Assembly: GCA_019638625.1 (NCBI GenBank)
Contig: JAHBTK010000002.1
Span: forward strand, 248,001-312,000
Length of the DNA: 64,000 bases
Source of the DNA: Chitinophagaceae bacterium
GTDB lineage: Bacteria > Bacteroidota > Bacteroidia > Chitinophagales > Chitinophagaceae
Direction of reading: 5' to 3'
Part shown: positions 26,916-36,110 of the stretch, piece after piece
Position numbering within the stretch: the stretch's first letter is position 1
How the letters are laid out: every line of letters starts with the position of its first letter
Made by a program: the position numbers and the translations under genes
Notes under the pieces: model-generated
Database searches by the model: none
What the model was told of the DNA's origin: nothing
What the model saw: the letters and a program-made list of their open reading frames with translations, nothing else

Positions 26916-27046
26916 ATTTGCCAATGAAATATTGGCTTAACAGTAATTACCATTGGCTTAAAAACAGATCATTTGTTTCCTGCTGGCCATAAATACTTTT
27001 GAAATCAACGCGGGGTTATGCCCGGGGAGAAACGTATCACCATATC

Positions 27047-28165
27047 CTAATTTGTTTTACGGTAATTCAGTATTGCCCAGCCATTCAGGAAAACAGCAAA
27101 TGCCAGCAGGTAGAAAAATGCTGCTTTCACATCCTGCCAGCCGCTACCCTTCAGAATGATCATCCGGTCTGCTTTGATAAAATGGGTCACCGGCGTGAGT
27201 TCCGATATCAGTTTTGCCCAACCGGGCATACTATCCGTGCTGGTAAAGAAACCACTCATCAGCATAAAGATCATCATAAAGAAAAATGCCACGAACATTG
27301 CCTGCACCTGGTTGCTGCTGTAGGTGGAGATCAGCAGTCCGAAGCCCATGACAGCTACCAGGTAAACCATAGCAAAAGCATACAACAGGAAGATATTTCC
27401 CACAGGCAGTATTCCATAAAATACTGCCGACACGATAAGCCCGATAGTAAACACCAGTATTCCGATGATCCAGAAGGGAGTTAATTTACCCAGGATAAAC
27501 TGCCATTTTTTTACTGGGGTCACATTGATCTGTTCTATGGTACCGATCTCTTTCTCCCGTACGATATTCAAAGCCGTAACATACCCGCCTATCAATGTCA
27601 ACAGCAGGACCAGCACCGCCGGCACTACGTTATATTTATAAATACCCAGCGGGTTAAACCAGTTGCTGTATGTAATATCAATCCTTCCGGTATCGTTCTT
27701 TATACCAGCCGCTTTCAAATTTATTTCCAGGTCCTTGTTATATGACCTGATAACCCCCAAGAGATGACCACTGCCGATACCTGCTTTGGTTCCATTAATG
27801 GCATCCGCGTACAATGCCAGTTGTTGCTTCCCTTCCCGCACCAGGTTTCTCTCAAATGCCGGCGGTATTTCCAGTATGATATCGGCCTGGCCTTTCTCAA
27901 TAAATTGTAAGGCCTCTTTGTATGACAAAACATCGCCCGTTATTTTAAAATACCCCGAGGCAGTAACGGTACTGATAAGTTTCTGCGAAGTGGTGCTGTG
28001 ATCGTTATCCACCACTACCAGGTTCACGCCTTTTACGTCGAAGTCCATCGCCAGTGGCAAAATGATCAGTTGCACTACCGGCATTACAAACATCATCGCC
28101 AGAATACTTTTATTCCTCCTTATCTGCCGGAACTCTTTTCTCAATATGAAAAAAAGGATTTTCAT
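27047..28165 (-). CDS. ABC-2 type permease (second of two)
   Basis: 372 residues from MKILFFILRKEFRQI, the start that touches the stop of the upstream permease by one base; an in-frame ATG at 28246 would overlap it by 82 bases. One membrane helix near the N-terminus (MFVMPVVQLIILPLAM), a large extracytoplasmic domain, then five helices from about 175 to the end (VLLLTLIGGYVTALNIVREKEIGT; FVAFFFMMIFMLMSGFF). This is the YhhJ/YbhR/YbhS permease group. It pairs with the upstream permease and the two ATPases to export drugs or other small molecules. Last gene of the operon. Confidence 0.88.
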   Translation of the reverse strand: MKILFFILRKEFRQIRRNKSILAMMFVMPVVQLIILPLAMDFDVKGVNLVVVDNDHSTTSQKLISTVTASGYFKITGDVLSYKEALQFIEKGQADIILEIPPAFERNLVREGKQQLALYADAINGTKAGIGSGHLLGVIRSYNKDLEINLKAAGIKNDTGRIDITYSNWFNPLGIYKYNVVPAVLVLLLTLIGGYVTALNIVREKEIGTIEQINVTPVKKWQFILGKLTPFWIIGILVFTIGLIVSAVFYGILPVGNIFLLYAFAMVYLVAVMGFGLLISTYSSNQVQAMFVAFFFMMIFMLMSGFFTSTDSMPGWAKLISELTPVTHFIKADRMIILKGSGWQDVKAAFFYLLAFAVFLNGWAILNYRKTN

Positions 28166-29262
28166 TACAAAGTCGTTTTGAATTTTTTTAAGGCGATGGT
28201 CAGCAAACCTATTGTCATTGCGGCAAGCACCAGGGTTTCCTTCCATACATATTCAAAACCCAGCCCCTTCAGCATAACCGATTTAATGATCAGGAAATAC
28301 CACCGGGAGGGTATGATATTGGATATAACCTGGAAGGGAACGGGCATATTTTCCAGCGGCATCATAAACCCGGTAAAAATGATGGTAGGCAGCATCATCG
28401 CCATCAGCGAAAGCAATAACGCTGTTTGCTGGGAATTGGTAGCATTGGAAATAAGCAGCCCAAGCGAAAGACAGGTGATGATAAACAGCATCGTTTCGAA
28501 AAACAGCAGCGGCACACTGCCTTTCACTTCCACATTCAGCACATACACCGCCGTCAGGAGTATTACCGTAAAGTTCGCCAGGGATAACATCAGGTAGGGT
28601 ATCGCTTTGGCTATCAATACCCAGATGGGCCTGAAAGGAGAGACCAGCAACACTTCCATCGTACCCAGTTCCTTTTCTTTCACAATAGAGACCGATGTGA
28701 GCGCGGTACACACGATCATCAGTATCAGGGCCATTACTCCCGGTATGAAATTCAGCGATCCGTTACCCTCTTCATTATACAACATTCTTATTTCGGGCAC
28801 TATCCGGTAGCCGGTTGCCACACCGAAACTTTCCTGTTGGTAAGCGGTAATGATATTGGTGAGATAGTTAACAACTGTTTTGGCAATATTCGGGTCCGAT
28901 CCGTCAGTGATGATCTGTACGGTAGCCGCTCCCGCATGCAGCAGGTCGTTTGAAAATTGCGGGGGAAAAACCAGGACGGCTGTCAGGTTCCCTTTCAGGA
29001 ATTCGGATTCAATAACCCCTTCGCTGATATTCTCTTCTGAAACGAGAAAATAGGAAGACGATTTTATTTTATTCACGATCTGCCGGCTACTCACATCTTC
29101 CGCGTTGGATATTCCGAGCCGGATATTTTTTACCTCACTGGACAATGCAAAACCGAACAGGATGATCTGCACCACCGGTAGGCCGAACATGATCAACAGC
29201 GTACGCCGGTCGCGGAATACGTGGAAAAACTCCTTCCTGATAAAAACGAATAATTGTTTCAT
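28165..29262 (-). CDS. ABC-2 type permease (first of two)
   Basis: 365 residues: MKQLFVFIRKEFFHVFRDRRTLLIMFG starts a helix, a periplasmic domain follows, and five membrane helices fill the C-terminal half. The conserved ABC2 motif SIVKEKELGTMEVLLVSP precedes the second helix. It is a paralogue of the next gene (RDRRTLLIMF against RRNKSILAMM; KEKELGTMEV against REKEIGTIEQ), as in the YbhS/YbhR pair of E. coli. Together they form the membrane channel of the exporter. Confidence 0.9.
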   Translation of the reverse strand: MKQLFVFIRKEFFHVFRDRRTLLIMFGLPVVQIILFGFALSSEVKNIRLGISNAEDVSSRQIVNKIKSSSYFLVSEENISEGVIESEFLKGNLTAVLVFPPQFSNDLLHAGAATVQIITDGSDPNIAKTVVNYLTNIITAYQQESFGVATGYRIVPEIRMLYNEEGNGSLNFIPGVMALILMIVCTALTSVSIVKEKELGTMEVLLVSPFRPIWVLIAKAIPYLMLSLANFTVILLTAVYVLNVEVKGSVPLLFFETMLFIITCLSLGLLISNATNSQQTALLLSLMAMMLPTIIFTGFMMPLENMPVPFQVISNIIPSRWYFLIIKSVMLKGLGFEYVWKETLVLAAMTIGLLTIALKKFKTTL

Positions 29263-29302
29263 ACTCCGGCTGTCAATTTTTTACTTACCCGATATAAACC
29301 GT

Positions 29303-30046
29303 TTAATCTCCGCTGCGCTGCGCCCCTCTTGCCAGTTTGTAAAACACCTCTTCCATCGTTTCAGCAGACAGATCGGCTTTCAGTGTGGCGGGGCTATCCA
29401 GGGCTTTTACCTTGCCATCCACCATCACTGAAATCCGGTGGCAATATTCGGCTTCATCCATATAATGAGTGGTAACAAAAACCGTAATACCGGTGGCAGC
29501 CGCTTTGTAGATCATATCCCAGAATTGCCTACGGGTAATGGGGTCCACACCGCCGGTAGGCTCGTCCAGGAATACGATCTGCGGACGATGAAAAATGGCA
29601 ACAGAAAAGGCCAGCTTTTGTTTCCAGCCCAACGGAAGGCTTCCCACCAGTTTTTTTGCTTCCGGCATCAGCCCCAGTTCCCGGAGCAGATCGTTGCTAC
29701 GGGCCTTTATGGTTTTTATATCCAGCCCGTACACACCGCCATAAAACTCTATATTCTCCAAAACCGTCAGGTCTTCATACAGGGAAAACTTTTGGCTCAT
29801 ATAACCAATATGCTGCTTTATTTTCTCCTGTTGGGTGTACACATTGTAACCTGCTATGGTGGCTTCACCTGAAGTAGGGTACGACAAACCGCATAACATG
29901 CGCATGGCGGTTGTTTTACCCGCTCCGTTGGCTCCCAGGAAGCCGAATATCTCTCCTTTCTCTACATCAAAAGAAATATGGTCAACGGCATAAAAATCGC
30001 CAAATCGCTTTGTGAGATCCTTACATTGTATAACATATTCTTTCAT
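29303..30046 (-). CDS. ABC transporter ATP-binding protein with altered signature (YbhF C-half type)
   Basis: About 247 residues from MKEYVIQCKDL; an ATG at 30094 would overlap the upstream gene. Walker A GANGAGKT and Walker B IVFLDEP are intact. The LSGGQ signature is replaced by LPLGWKQKL, a change typical of the second ATPase half in the YbhF/RbbA family. In E. coli YbhF both halves are one chain; here they are two genes. The partner is the 318-residue ATPase just upstream, 11 bases away. Confidence 0.9.
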   Translation of the reverse strand: MKEYVIQCKDLTKRFGDFYAVDHISFDVEKGEIFGFLGANGAGKTTAMRMLCGLSYPTSGEATIAGYNVYTQQEKIKQHIGYMSQKFSLYEDLTVLENIEFYGGVYGLDIKTIKARSNDLLRELGLMPEAKKLVGSLPLGWKQKLAFSVAIFHRPQIVFLDEPTGGVDPITRRQFWDMIYKAAATGITVFVTTHYMDEAEYCHRISVMVDGKVKALDSPATLKADLSAETMEEVFYKLARGAQRSGD

Positions 30047-30057
30047 GATCACAGGAT

Positions 30058-31014
30058 TTATATTATCGCATGTATTTGCTCTTCGCTCAGCCATTTTCCT
30101 TCATTCATCAACCGGATAAAACAATCTTCAATATCGGGGATAATTTCCCTGACGACAAGATGCCGGTGCCCTCTGCTTACGGCATATTCCTCCAGGCCGG
30201 CTAACAGGTTTTGTTCGTCAGACACAAAATTGAAATGGAGGTACTCGCCGGATGCATAACAATGCTCTATCCACTCAAGCGCACGGAGGTCCATCAGCAA
30301 TTGATAGATATTATCCGATTTGGCTGCATACAATTTAACAGGGTATGCCCGCCTGATACCATCAGGCGTATTCACCGACAGTATCTTCCCGGATTGTATA
30401 AGGGCGATCCGCTCGCATAAAGAGGCTTCGTCCATATAGGGTGTGGAGACCAGTATGGTGATCCCTTCTTTTTTCAACGATTTCAACATATCCCAGAACT
30501 CCCGCCGGGATACAACATCCACACCGGTGGTTGGTTCATCCAGCAATAAAACCTGCGGCTTATGGATCAATGCACAACACAAAGCCAGTTTTTGTTTCAT
30601 TCCGCCGGACAGTTTCCCGGCGCGTCTGTCGTTAAAGGGCTTTATCTGTTCGTAGATACTTTTGATGAGTGAGTAGTTGGCTTCGACGGTAGTTCCAAAT
30701 AAAGCAGCAAAGAACTCCAAGTTCTCCTTCACTGTCAGGTCCTGGTAAAGCGAGAACCTGCCGGGCATATAACCCACTATTCTTCTGATGGTCTTGTAAT
30801 CTTTTACCACGTCAAAACCTGCTACGGATGCCCTGCCGCTGTCTGCAGACAATAAGGTGGTGAGTATACGAAAGAGAGAAGTTTTGCCGGCGCCGTCAGG
30901 ACCAATCAAACCAAACAACTCACCTTTGTTCACTGAAAAGGAAACCTCATCTACCGCCAGCACAGTCCCTTTTTCATAAGTTTTGGAAATATGGTCAAGA
31001 ACTACTGTTTCCAT
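30058..31014 (-). CDS. ABC transporter ATP-binding protein (YbhF N-half type)
   Basis: 318 residues. Walker A GPDGAGKT, Q-loop region GYMPGRFSLYQDLTV, signature LSGGMKQKL and Walker B VLLLDEPTTGVD are all normal. After residue 225 an extra C-terminal domain of about 90 residues follows (VKLYAAKSDNIYQLLMDLR), as found in drug-exporter ATPases of this group. It is six bases after the HlyD-like gene and 11 bases before the second ATPase, so the two ATPases probably work as a heterodimer. Confidence 0.92.
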   Translation of the reverse strand: METVVLDHISKTYEKGTVLAVDEVSFSVNKGELFGLIGPDGAGKTSLFRILTTLLSADSGRASVAGFDVVKDYKTIRRIVGYMPGRFSLYQDLTVKENLEFFAALFGTTVEANYSLIKSIYEQIKPFNDRRAGKLSGGMKQKLALCCALIHKPQVLLLDEPTTGVDVVSRREFWDMLKSLKKEGITILVSTPYMDEASLCERIALIQSGKILSVNTPDGIRRAYPVKLYAAKSDNIYQLLMDLRALEWIEHCYASGEYLHFNFVSDEQNLLAGLEEYAVSRGHRHLVVREIIPDIEDCFIRLMNEGKWLSEEQIHAII

Positions 31015-31020
31015 CCTTCG

Positions 31021-31977
31021 TTATTTAGCGCTGTTATCTAATATTAATTCCCCGTACATTCCGATCTTCAGAAAACCATCATTTTTTACACTGGCTTTGA
31101 TAGCGTATACCAGATTGGCTCTTTCGTTTTTTGTCTGAATTGTTTTGGGTGTAAACTCAGATTTATCGGCAATCCACACAATTGTTCCCGGGTACGTTCT
31201 ATAGGTTTTCTTTCCCTCGTCAATGCGTACCGTGACCGGCTGTCCCAATGCGACAGACGATAGCTTGTCTCCGGTTATATATGCTTTCAGATCAATGGTA
31301 TCAACATTCGCAATTTTATACAGCGGTTTTCCTATAGTGGCCAATTCTCCTTTCAGTGCGTATTTTGCCAGCACAATACCGGTGACAGGATTAATGATCT
31401 TCCCCATATCCATCTGTTGCTGATACTGCCGGGCAGCCACTTCCAAAGGCGCCTGTTCACTCAGAACAGACCTGTTCTGAACATGGGTGTTATAGGTGTA
31501 CAACCTGATCTGCTCTTTGGTGACCTGCATTTCTTTTTCCAGCGCATCGATAGATGAGTTGATATCATCCAGTTGTTTTTGGGTAGCGGCATCCGCTTTC
31601 ACCAGGTTCGCGGTCCTGTCGCGTTCCCGCCCCAGTTGCGCCATCCTCGATTCCTGCACCCGCAATTGCTTTTGTGCAACTGCCACCTGGATAGCGGGCG
31701 TCGTTGTCCTCTCTTTCAACGCGGCAATACGTGCTTCTGTCTGCTCCTTCTGCAGTTCGGGAATAATGATGTCGATATCCCCAACGGTATCCCCCTCCTG
31801 CAAACGGGTACCTTCTGAAATATTGAAGGAAAGAATTTCCCCGGTTTGCTGCGCGGAAACTATAACCTCATCCGCTTCAAAATTCCCGGAACCGTCGTAA
31901 TCGATCTTTGTGCCACAGGATATTATAAATACCAGCAGAATGGCTGATCCGATAATCTTGTATGTTGTTGTTTTCAT
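31021..31977 (-). CDS. HlyD-family membrane fusion lipoprotein
   Basis: 318 residues with signal peptide and lipobox VFIISCGTK, so it is likely anchored as a lipoprotein. A lipoyl-like half (FEADEVIVSAQQTGEILSFNISEG), a long coiled coil (about 75-165, rich in Gln, Glu and Arg), the second lipoyl half (INPVTGIVLAKYALKGE) and a beta-barrel domain follow. It resembles YbhG/YhiI and would link the ABC permeases to the TolC-like channel. The gene is 8 bases from the TolC gene and 6 bases from the first ATPase. Confidence 0.92.
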   Translation of the reverse strand: MKTTTYKIIGSAILLVFIISCGTKIDYDGSGNFEADEVIVSAQQTGEILSFNISEGTRLQEGDTVGDIDIIIPELQKEQTEARIAALKERTTTPAIQVAVAQKQLRVQESRMAQLGRERDRTANLVKADAATQKQLDDINSSIDALEKEMQVTKEQIRLYTYNTHVQNRSVLSEQAPLEVAARQYQQQMDMGKIINPVTGIVLAKYALKGELATIGKPLYKIANVDTIDLKAYITGDKLSSVALGQPVTVRIDEGKKTYRTYPGTIVWIADKSEFTPKTIQTKNERANLVYAIKASVKNDGFLKIGMYGELILDNSAK

Positions 31978-31985
31978 AATGTTGT

Positions 31986-33281
31986 TTAGTTACCTGATAT
32001 ATAGTTAAGATTATATTGAGCCTGTAAAAGCTGAATGCTGTGCAAAGCCAGACTTTGGCGTGCCAGGCTTTCTGCGTTCACCTGTGCAATAAAATCCCTG
32101 GTGGTTATAACCCCGTTGTCCAACTGTGCCCGGGACGATATCTTGACAGCATTTCTCAATTCAATCAATTTGTAATCCTGGCTGATCAGTTCTTTGTATT
32201 TGTCAATGACGGCTTTTTGCTGGCGGATACTTACCTCCGTATTGAACAGAAAGGTCTCTCTATCCACGTCAGCCAGTTGCCGGTTTATTTCCAGTATGCG
32301 CTTATTATTCTTTAATCCATATAAACTTCCAAAATTCCACTGCAGGCGCAGTCCTCCCATATACCAGGCGCCGAATTTATTCTCCACAAAATTCAGAGTA
32401 GGTCGTCCGTATGCGCCCTGTATAAAAGCATTTAGGCGGGGCGTATAATCCGATCTCAGGTTGCTTTCTTCAACGTCGTATAATTGTTTCTGGTAGTCAT
32501 ACAGTTTTAATTCCGGCCGGCCGGTTATGTCAAAGATTTCTACCGGTGCCAGCGGCATCACCAGTTCCACTTCGTTCCGTAACGGCATACCTGTCAACAC
32601 GCTTAACATTTGAACATAGGCATAGCGGTTCGCCTTCAGTTCGGTGCTCACCATGTCCACATTTACCAGTTCTGCTCTCAGTTCGTTCAGGCTGCTTCTG
32701 AAAGCAGTCCCGTTTGCCAGTGCTGCCTCTGTTTTTTCAGCGGCATTCTGCAGGTCAGCTCTCCGCAGGTTATTTTGTTTGTACTGTTCATCCATCAGCA
32801 AAATAGAGAAGAATAGCTGATTCACCCTATCCTTTACAGCATATACCGTAACTTCCACCTGTTGCTGCTGCAACTTATCTGCAGCGTCCAGCATTTTCTT
32901 ACGGTTATGGATAACGCCACCATCATAGACAGCCTGTGTTACCTCCGCCTGTACCTTATACTGGTCCCTACTGATCTCCGGTATTGATATGCCTGGCGGT
33001 AATGCACCGCCCATTGCTTTAGACAGATCTATGGTTTGCGATTGGTAAGTTGCCTGTCCGCTTATATTCGCCTGGGGCAGGTATCCCCTGGCTGCATTTT
33101 CAATGCCGTATTGAGCAGACCTCTCCAGCAATGCATATTTCTTTATCGCCGGAAAATTTTTCGTTGCCAATACATAGCAGCTATCGATCGATAGCTGTTG
33201 CGCATTTACACAAATCCCTGTTGATACCAGCACCACAAGCAAAATCGTCTTGCGACGAAGGTTCCATATAAAATTATTCAT
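31986..33281 (-). CDS. TolC-family outer-membrane efflux protein
   Basis: 431 residues with a signal peptide ending CVNAQQ. The outer-membrane efflux domain repeats twice: QLSIDSCYVLATKNFPAIKKYALLE near the start and long helices (DRVNQLFFSILLMDEQYK; RETFLFNTEVSIRQQKAVIDKYKEL). It is the first exporter gene after tetR, 36 bases downstream, and the gap holds a palindromic operator 5 bases before the ATG. It forms the trans-envelope exit duct for the exporter. Confidence 0.92.
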   Translation of the reverse strand: MNNFIWNLRRKTILLVVLVSTGICVNAQQLSIDSCYVLATKNFPAIKKYALLERSAQYGIENAARGYLPQANISGQATYQSQTIDLSKAMGGALPPGISIPEISRDQYKVQAEVTQAVYDGGVIHNRKKMLDAADKLQQQQVEVTVYAVKDRVNQLFFSILLMDEQYKQNNLRRADLQNAAEKTEAALANGTAFRSSLNELRAELVNVDMVSTELKANRYAYVQMLSVLTGMPLRNEVELVMPLAPVEIFDITGRPELKLYDYQKQLYDVEESNLRSDYTPRLNAFIQGAYGRPTLNFVENKFGAWYMGGLRLQWNFGSLYGLKNNKRILEINRQLADVDRETFLFNTEVSIRQQKAVIDKYKELISQDYKLIELRNAVKISSRAQLDNGVITTRDFIAQVNAESLARQSLALHSIQLLQAQYNLNYISGN

Positions 33282-33284
33282 ACG

Positions 33285-33302
33285 TTTTAATCATTTGATT
33301 AA
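33285..33302. promoter_or_regulatory. TetR operator candidate before the TolC gene
   Basis: TTTTAATCATTTGATTAA occurs here and again at 33970-33987 before tetR. TTAATCA-TT-TGATTAA is a perfect inverted repeat. It fills half of the tetR-tolC gap. Confidence 0.75.
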
Positions 33303-33317
33303 TACAGGGTAAAAAAA

Positions 33318-33920
33318 TTATGCTTTCAACATCGCATTCATCCAAACCGGTATCAGGCTCTTTCGTTCTTGCAGCAACTTTTTAAAGTCATTTCTGTTGA
33401 TAACGCCTGCCCCGATAAAAACAGGGCTGGAAATAAACGGGAATACGCATAACCCCAGCGCATTCATAAAAAAATGCATGGGATCAATATCAGGGCGCTT
33501 CTCCCGTACCTGTTGCATAAAAGAGCTCTTTTTGAAAATGTCGGCGATCGGGACGCGCTGCGATAACCATTCCGGTCTCCGGTGAATTTCGCTCAACACA
33601 AACAAAGGCAGTCCCGGGTTCTTCTCCAGCGTATCAATATAGGTCGCTGCAATTTTCTCCATCTTGGTTTTCAGGGTAGTTGAATGATCTACTACTACCG
33701 GCACCAGCATTCCAAACAATTCACCTACTTTTTCCGCCATCACCAGTTCAAACAGCTTTTCCTTACTCCTGAAATAATAATTCAGCAACGCCAGGTTAAT
33801 ACCCGCTTCTTCCGCTATATCCCGGGTACGGGTAGCCGCATATCCTTTCTGCGTAAATACCTTCCTGGCGGCGCCTTTGATTTTTTCCTCCGTGGTAATA
33901 TCCTTCTCCTTTCTGGTCAT
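33318..33920 (-). CDS. TetR-family repressor of the exporter operon
   Basis: 200 residues. N-terminal helix-turn-helix IKGAARKVFTQKGYAATRTRDIAEEAGINLALLNYYFRSKEKLFELV (about 13-60, read in pieces), then an all-helical ligand domain. It precedes the TolC gene on the same strand, so it is the first gene of the exporter operon. Identical palindromes lie before it and between it and TolC, which supports autoregulation and local repression. The position parallels CecR beside ybhGFSR in E. coli. Confidence 0.92.
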   Translation of the reverse strand: MTRKEKDITTEEKIKGAARKVFTQKGYAATRTRDIAEEAGINLALLNYYFRSKEKLFELVMAEKVGELFGMLVPVVVDHSTTLKTKMEKIAATYIDTLEKNPGLPLFVLSEIHRRPEWLSQRVPIADIFKKSSFMQQVREKRPDIDPMHFFMNALGLCVFPFISSPVFIGAGVINRNDFKKLLQERKSLIPVWMNAMLKA

Positions 33921-33935
33921 ATCTGCTTATTGGGA

Positions 33936-33967
33936 CAAAGCTAAACATTGATTTTGTTTTAAACAAA
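33936..33967 (-). promoter_or_regulatory. Predicted tetR-exporter promoter
   Basis: On the minus strand TTTG (33967-33964), 20 bases, then TAGCTTTG (33943-33936), an exact TAnnTTTG. The -33 element overlaps the end of the palindromic operator at 33965-33994. Transcription would start about 10 bases before the ATG. Confidence 0.6.
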
Positions 33968-33994
33968 TATTTTAATCATTTGATTAAAATATTT
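33965..33994. promoter_or_regulatory. 30-base palindromic TetR operator candidate
   Basis: A perfect 14-base inverted repeat with a TT centre: AAATATTTTAATCA on the left arm and TGATTAAAATATTT on the right. Its inner 18 bases are identical to the site at 33285. It covers the -33 region of the tetR promoter. Confidence 0.78.
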
Positions 33995-34006
33995 TTGGTG
34001 CCATAT

Positions 34007-34039
34007 AAAACTCCCTTTGCAATCTGGATGCAAAGGGAG
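34007..34039 (-). terminator. Rho-independent terminator of the M1 peptidase gene
   Basis: On the minus strand CTCCCTTTGCA and TGCAAAGGGAG form a perfect 11-base stem with a 7-base loop, followed by TTTTAT. It lies just past the peptidase stop and isolates the tetR-exporter operon. Confidence 0.88.
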
Positions 34040-34060
34040 CCCGGCTATGAGGGATCGCGG

Positions 34061-36004
34061 TTATTTCGTCCAGGTATTATTATTACTGTTTCTATCGGGA
34101 TATACACGATCAGGGTCCAGCACTACTTTGGCAAGTTCTTCGGCCGCTGCTATCCTGAATATCCAGGTAACATTGTTTTGCCATATCTCTACAGGCAGCT
34201 TTTTGCGACCGGTTTTCCCGCTTACCGTGGTATATTCCACCACTACCGGCATAACTGCCTGTTCTTTATTTTCGATGGTAACCAGGGCGCCCTGTTTGGG
34301 ATCTCCATTCAGATACTCCACTTTCAGAATTGCCTGATCAAAAGCATAATTGTTGAGTATAACGCCTCTCCAGAACCAGGCGAGGTCCTCCCCTACACTA
34401 TTTTCGATGCTGCGGAAAAAATCCCAGGGGGTAGGATGTTTATATGCCCAGTCACTGATATATTTCTTTAAGGCATAATCAAACCGGTCGGCGCCGATGA
34501 TATGATTACGTAATAACTCCATAGCATATCCGGGTTTGAAATATAACAGACTACCAATACTGCGCTCTTTCATACCATCCGGGGTGGTATAAACAGGCTC
34601 CAGTTCCATTCCGAACATATACGATGACCTGTGTCCGTCCGTGGGCGCTTTTTTATACTCCCCGCCGTTAAAGTCTTCCGACGCGATACGGTTGAGGAAG
34701 GTATTAAACCCTTCATCCATCCAGCCATACCTTTTCTCATTGCTGCCTACAATCATGGGAAACCATATATGGCCAAACTCGTGGTCTGTAACTCCCCATA
34801 ACCCGGACGCCCGTGCCTGTGCCCCGCAAAATACGATTGCAGGGTACTCCATACCACCCACATTGCTGGCAACATTCACGGCAGAGTAGTAAGGGTATTC
34901 CATCCATCGCCTGGAGTAACTTTCTATAGACCCTTTTGTGTACTCGGTAGAACGCCCCCAGGCATCCTTTCCGTCAGATTCAACCGGGTACACGGACATC
35001 GCCAGTCCCTTTTTACCGCTGGGGAAATTCATCCGGGCTGCGTCCCAGATAAAAGCTTTGCTGGATGCCCATGCAAAATCGCGGGCATCTTTTATTTTAA
35101 ATTTCCAGGTGAGTTCCGGCTTCTGAATTCTGAGCTTTGTATCGCTTACTTCATCCTTACCCCTGATGATAACCGTTTTGTCGCTCTCTTTAGCCTGGTT
35201 ATATCGTTGCAGTTCCTTCGGGGTCAGTACTTCCTGGGGATTCTGCAATTCACCGGAGCCTGCCACTATATGGGTGGCCGGGGCGGTGATGTTCACTTCG
35301 AAATCGCCATATTCCAGGTAAAATTCGCTGGCGCCCAGGTAAGGGTCTGTATTCCAGCCCCGGATATCATCATACACACACATACGCGGATACCACTGCG
35401 CAACCGCATATATATTGCCATTTCGGGTATTCAGGATGCCTGTCCTGTCCGCTCCATATTGCGGAATGGTATAAGAATAATCAATTTTTATCTTTAGCTC
35501 ACCTTGTTTTGCAGCCACCGGTTTTGCCAGGCGTATCTGCATCCTTGTATCTGTCACCAGGTAATCGGCATTTGTTTCCGAGCTACCATTTACCAGCTTC
35601 ACACTTTTGAGATTGTATCCTCCTTTAAAATTACTGGCAGCATCGCCATAGCGGCTCCTGCTGTTGGCAGGTACTTTAGCAAAGCCCCTGGAAGAGTCGT
35701 TGAAGAGATTCTGATCCAGTTGCAGCCAGATATACGGCAATTGTTGCGGGCTATTATTTTTATAAGTAAGCACCATGGATGCACTCACTTCATTTTTGGC
35801 TTCATCAAGCCTGGCGTCTATCCGATAGTCCACCCGGTTCTGCCAGTATGCCGGCCCCGGTTCCCCGCTGGCTGTACGATACTCGTTACCGTTATGGGTG
35901 TAAAACAAGGGAGAGAACAGCTTCTGATAATCATAATTATTCTGCGCCATCGCCAGTCCAGCTCCATTCACGAACAGGAAAAATAGAAAAAATTGTTTTC
36001 TCAT
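34061..36004 (-). CDS. M1-family metallopeptidase (aminopeptidase), exported
   Basis: 647 residues with signal peptide (FLFFLFVNGAGLAMAQ). The zinc site is HEFGH at 408-412 with Glu431 in WMDEGFNTF, giving HExxH-x18-E. The GGMEYP motif that binds the peptide amino end precedes it (about 384). The N-terminal beta domain is of the M1 type (DYRIDARLDEAKNEVSASMVLTYKN, read in pieces). It acts outside the cytoplasm on peptides. No T9SS tail. It is followed by a strong terminator, so it is a single-gene unit or the end of a short operon. Confidence 0.92.
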   Translation of the reverse strand: MRKQFFLFFLFVNGAGLAMAQNNYDYQKLFSPLFYTHNGNEYRTASGEPGPAYWQNRVDYRIDARLDEAKNEVSASMVLTYKNNSPQQLPYIWLQLDQNLFNDSSRGFAKVPANSRSRYGDAASNFKGGYNLKSVKLVNGSSETNADYLVTDTRMQIRLAKPVAAKQGELKIKIDYSYTIPQYGADRTGILNTRNGNIYAVAQWYPRMCVYDDIRGWNTDPYLGASEFYLEYGDFEVNITAPATHIVAGSGELQNPQEVLTPKELQRYNQAKESDKTVIIRGKDEVSDTKLRIQKPELTWKFKIKDARDFAWASSKAFIWDAARMNFPSGKKGLAMSVYPVESDGKDAWGRSTEYTKGSIESYSRRWMEYPYYSAVNVASNVGGMEYPAIVFCGAQARASGLWGVTDHEFGHIWFPMIVGSNEKRYGWMDEGFNTFLNRIASEDFNGGEYKKAPTDGHRSSYMFGMELEPVYTTPDGMKERSIGSLLYFKPGYAMELLRNHIIGADRFDYALKKYISDWAYKHPTPWDFFRSIENSVGEDLAWFWRGVILNNYAFDQAILKVEYLNGDPKQGALVTIENKEQAVMPVVVEYTTVSGKTGRKKLPVEIWQNNVTWIFRIAAAEELAKVVLDPDRVYPDRNSNNNTWTK

Positions 36005-36110
36005 AATTAAGATGCTTTAATACAAAAGATTGCCAGGCAACCGGATCAGATATAAGGGGTGAATATAATAAAACCTTTGCGGGTATTGCATTTTATTTTA
36101 CAAACGGCAA

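Noticed and set aside
35504..35986. Plus-strand open frame of 160 codons
   Set aside because: Antisense to the start of the M1 peptidase gene, whose frame has clear catalytic motifs.
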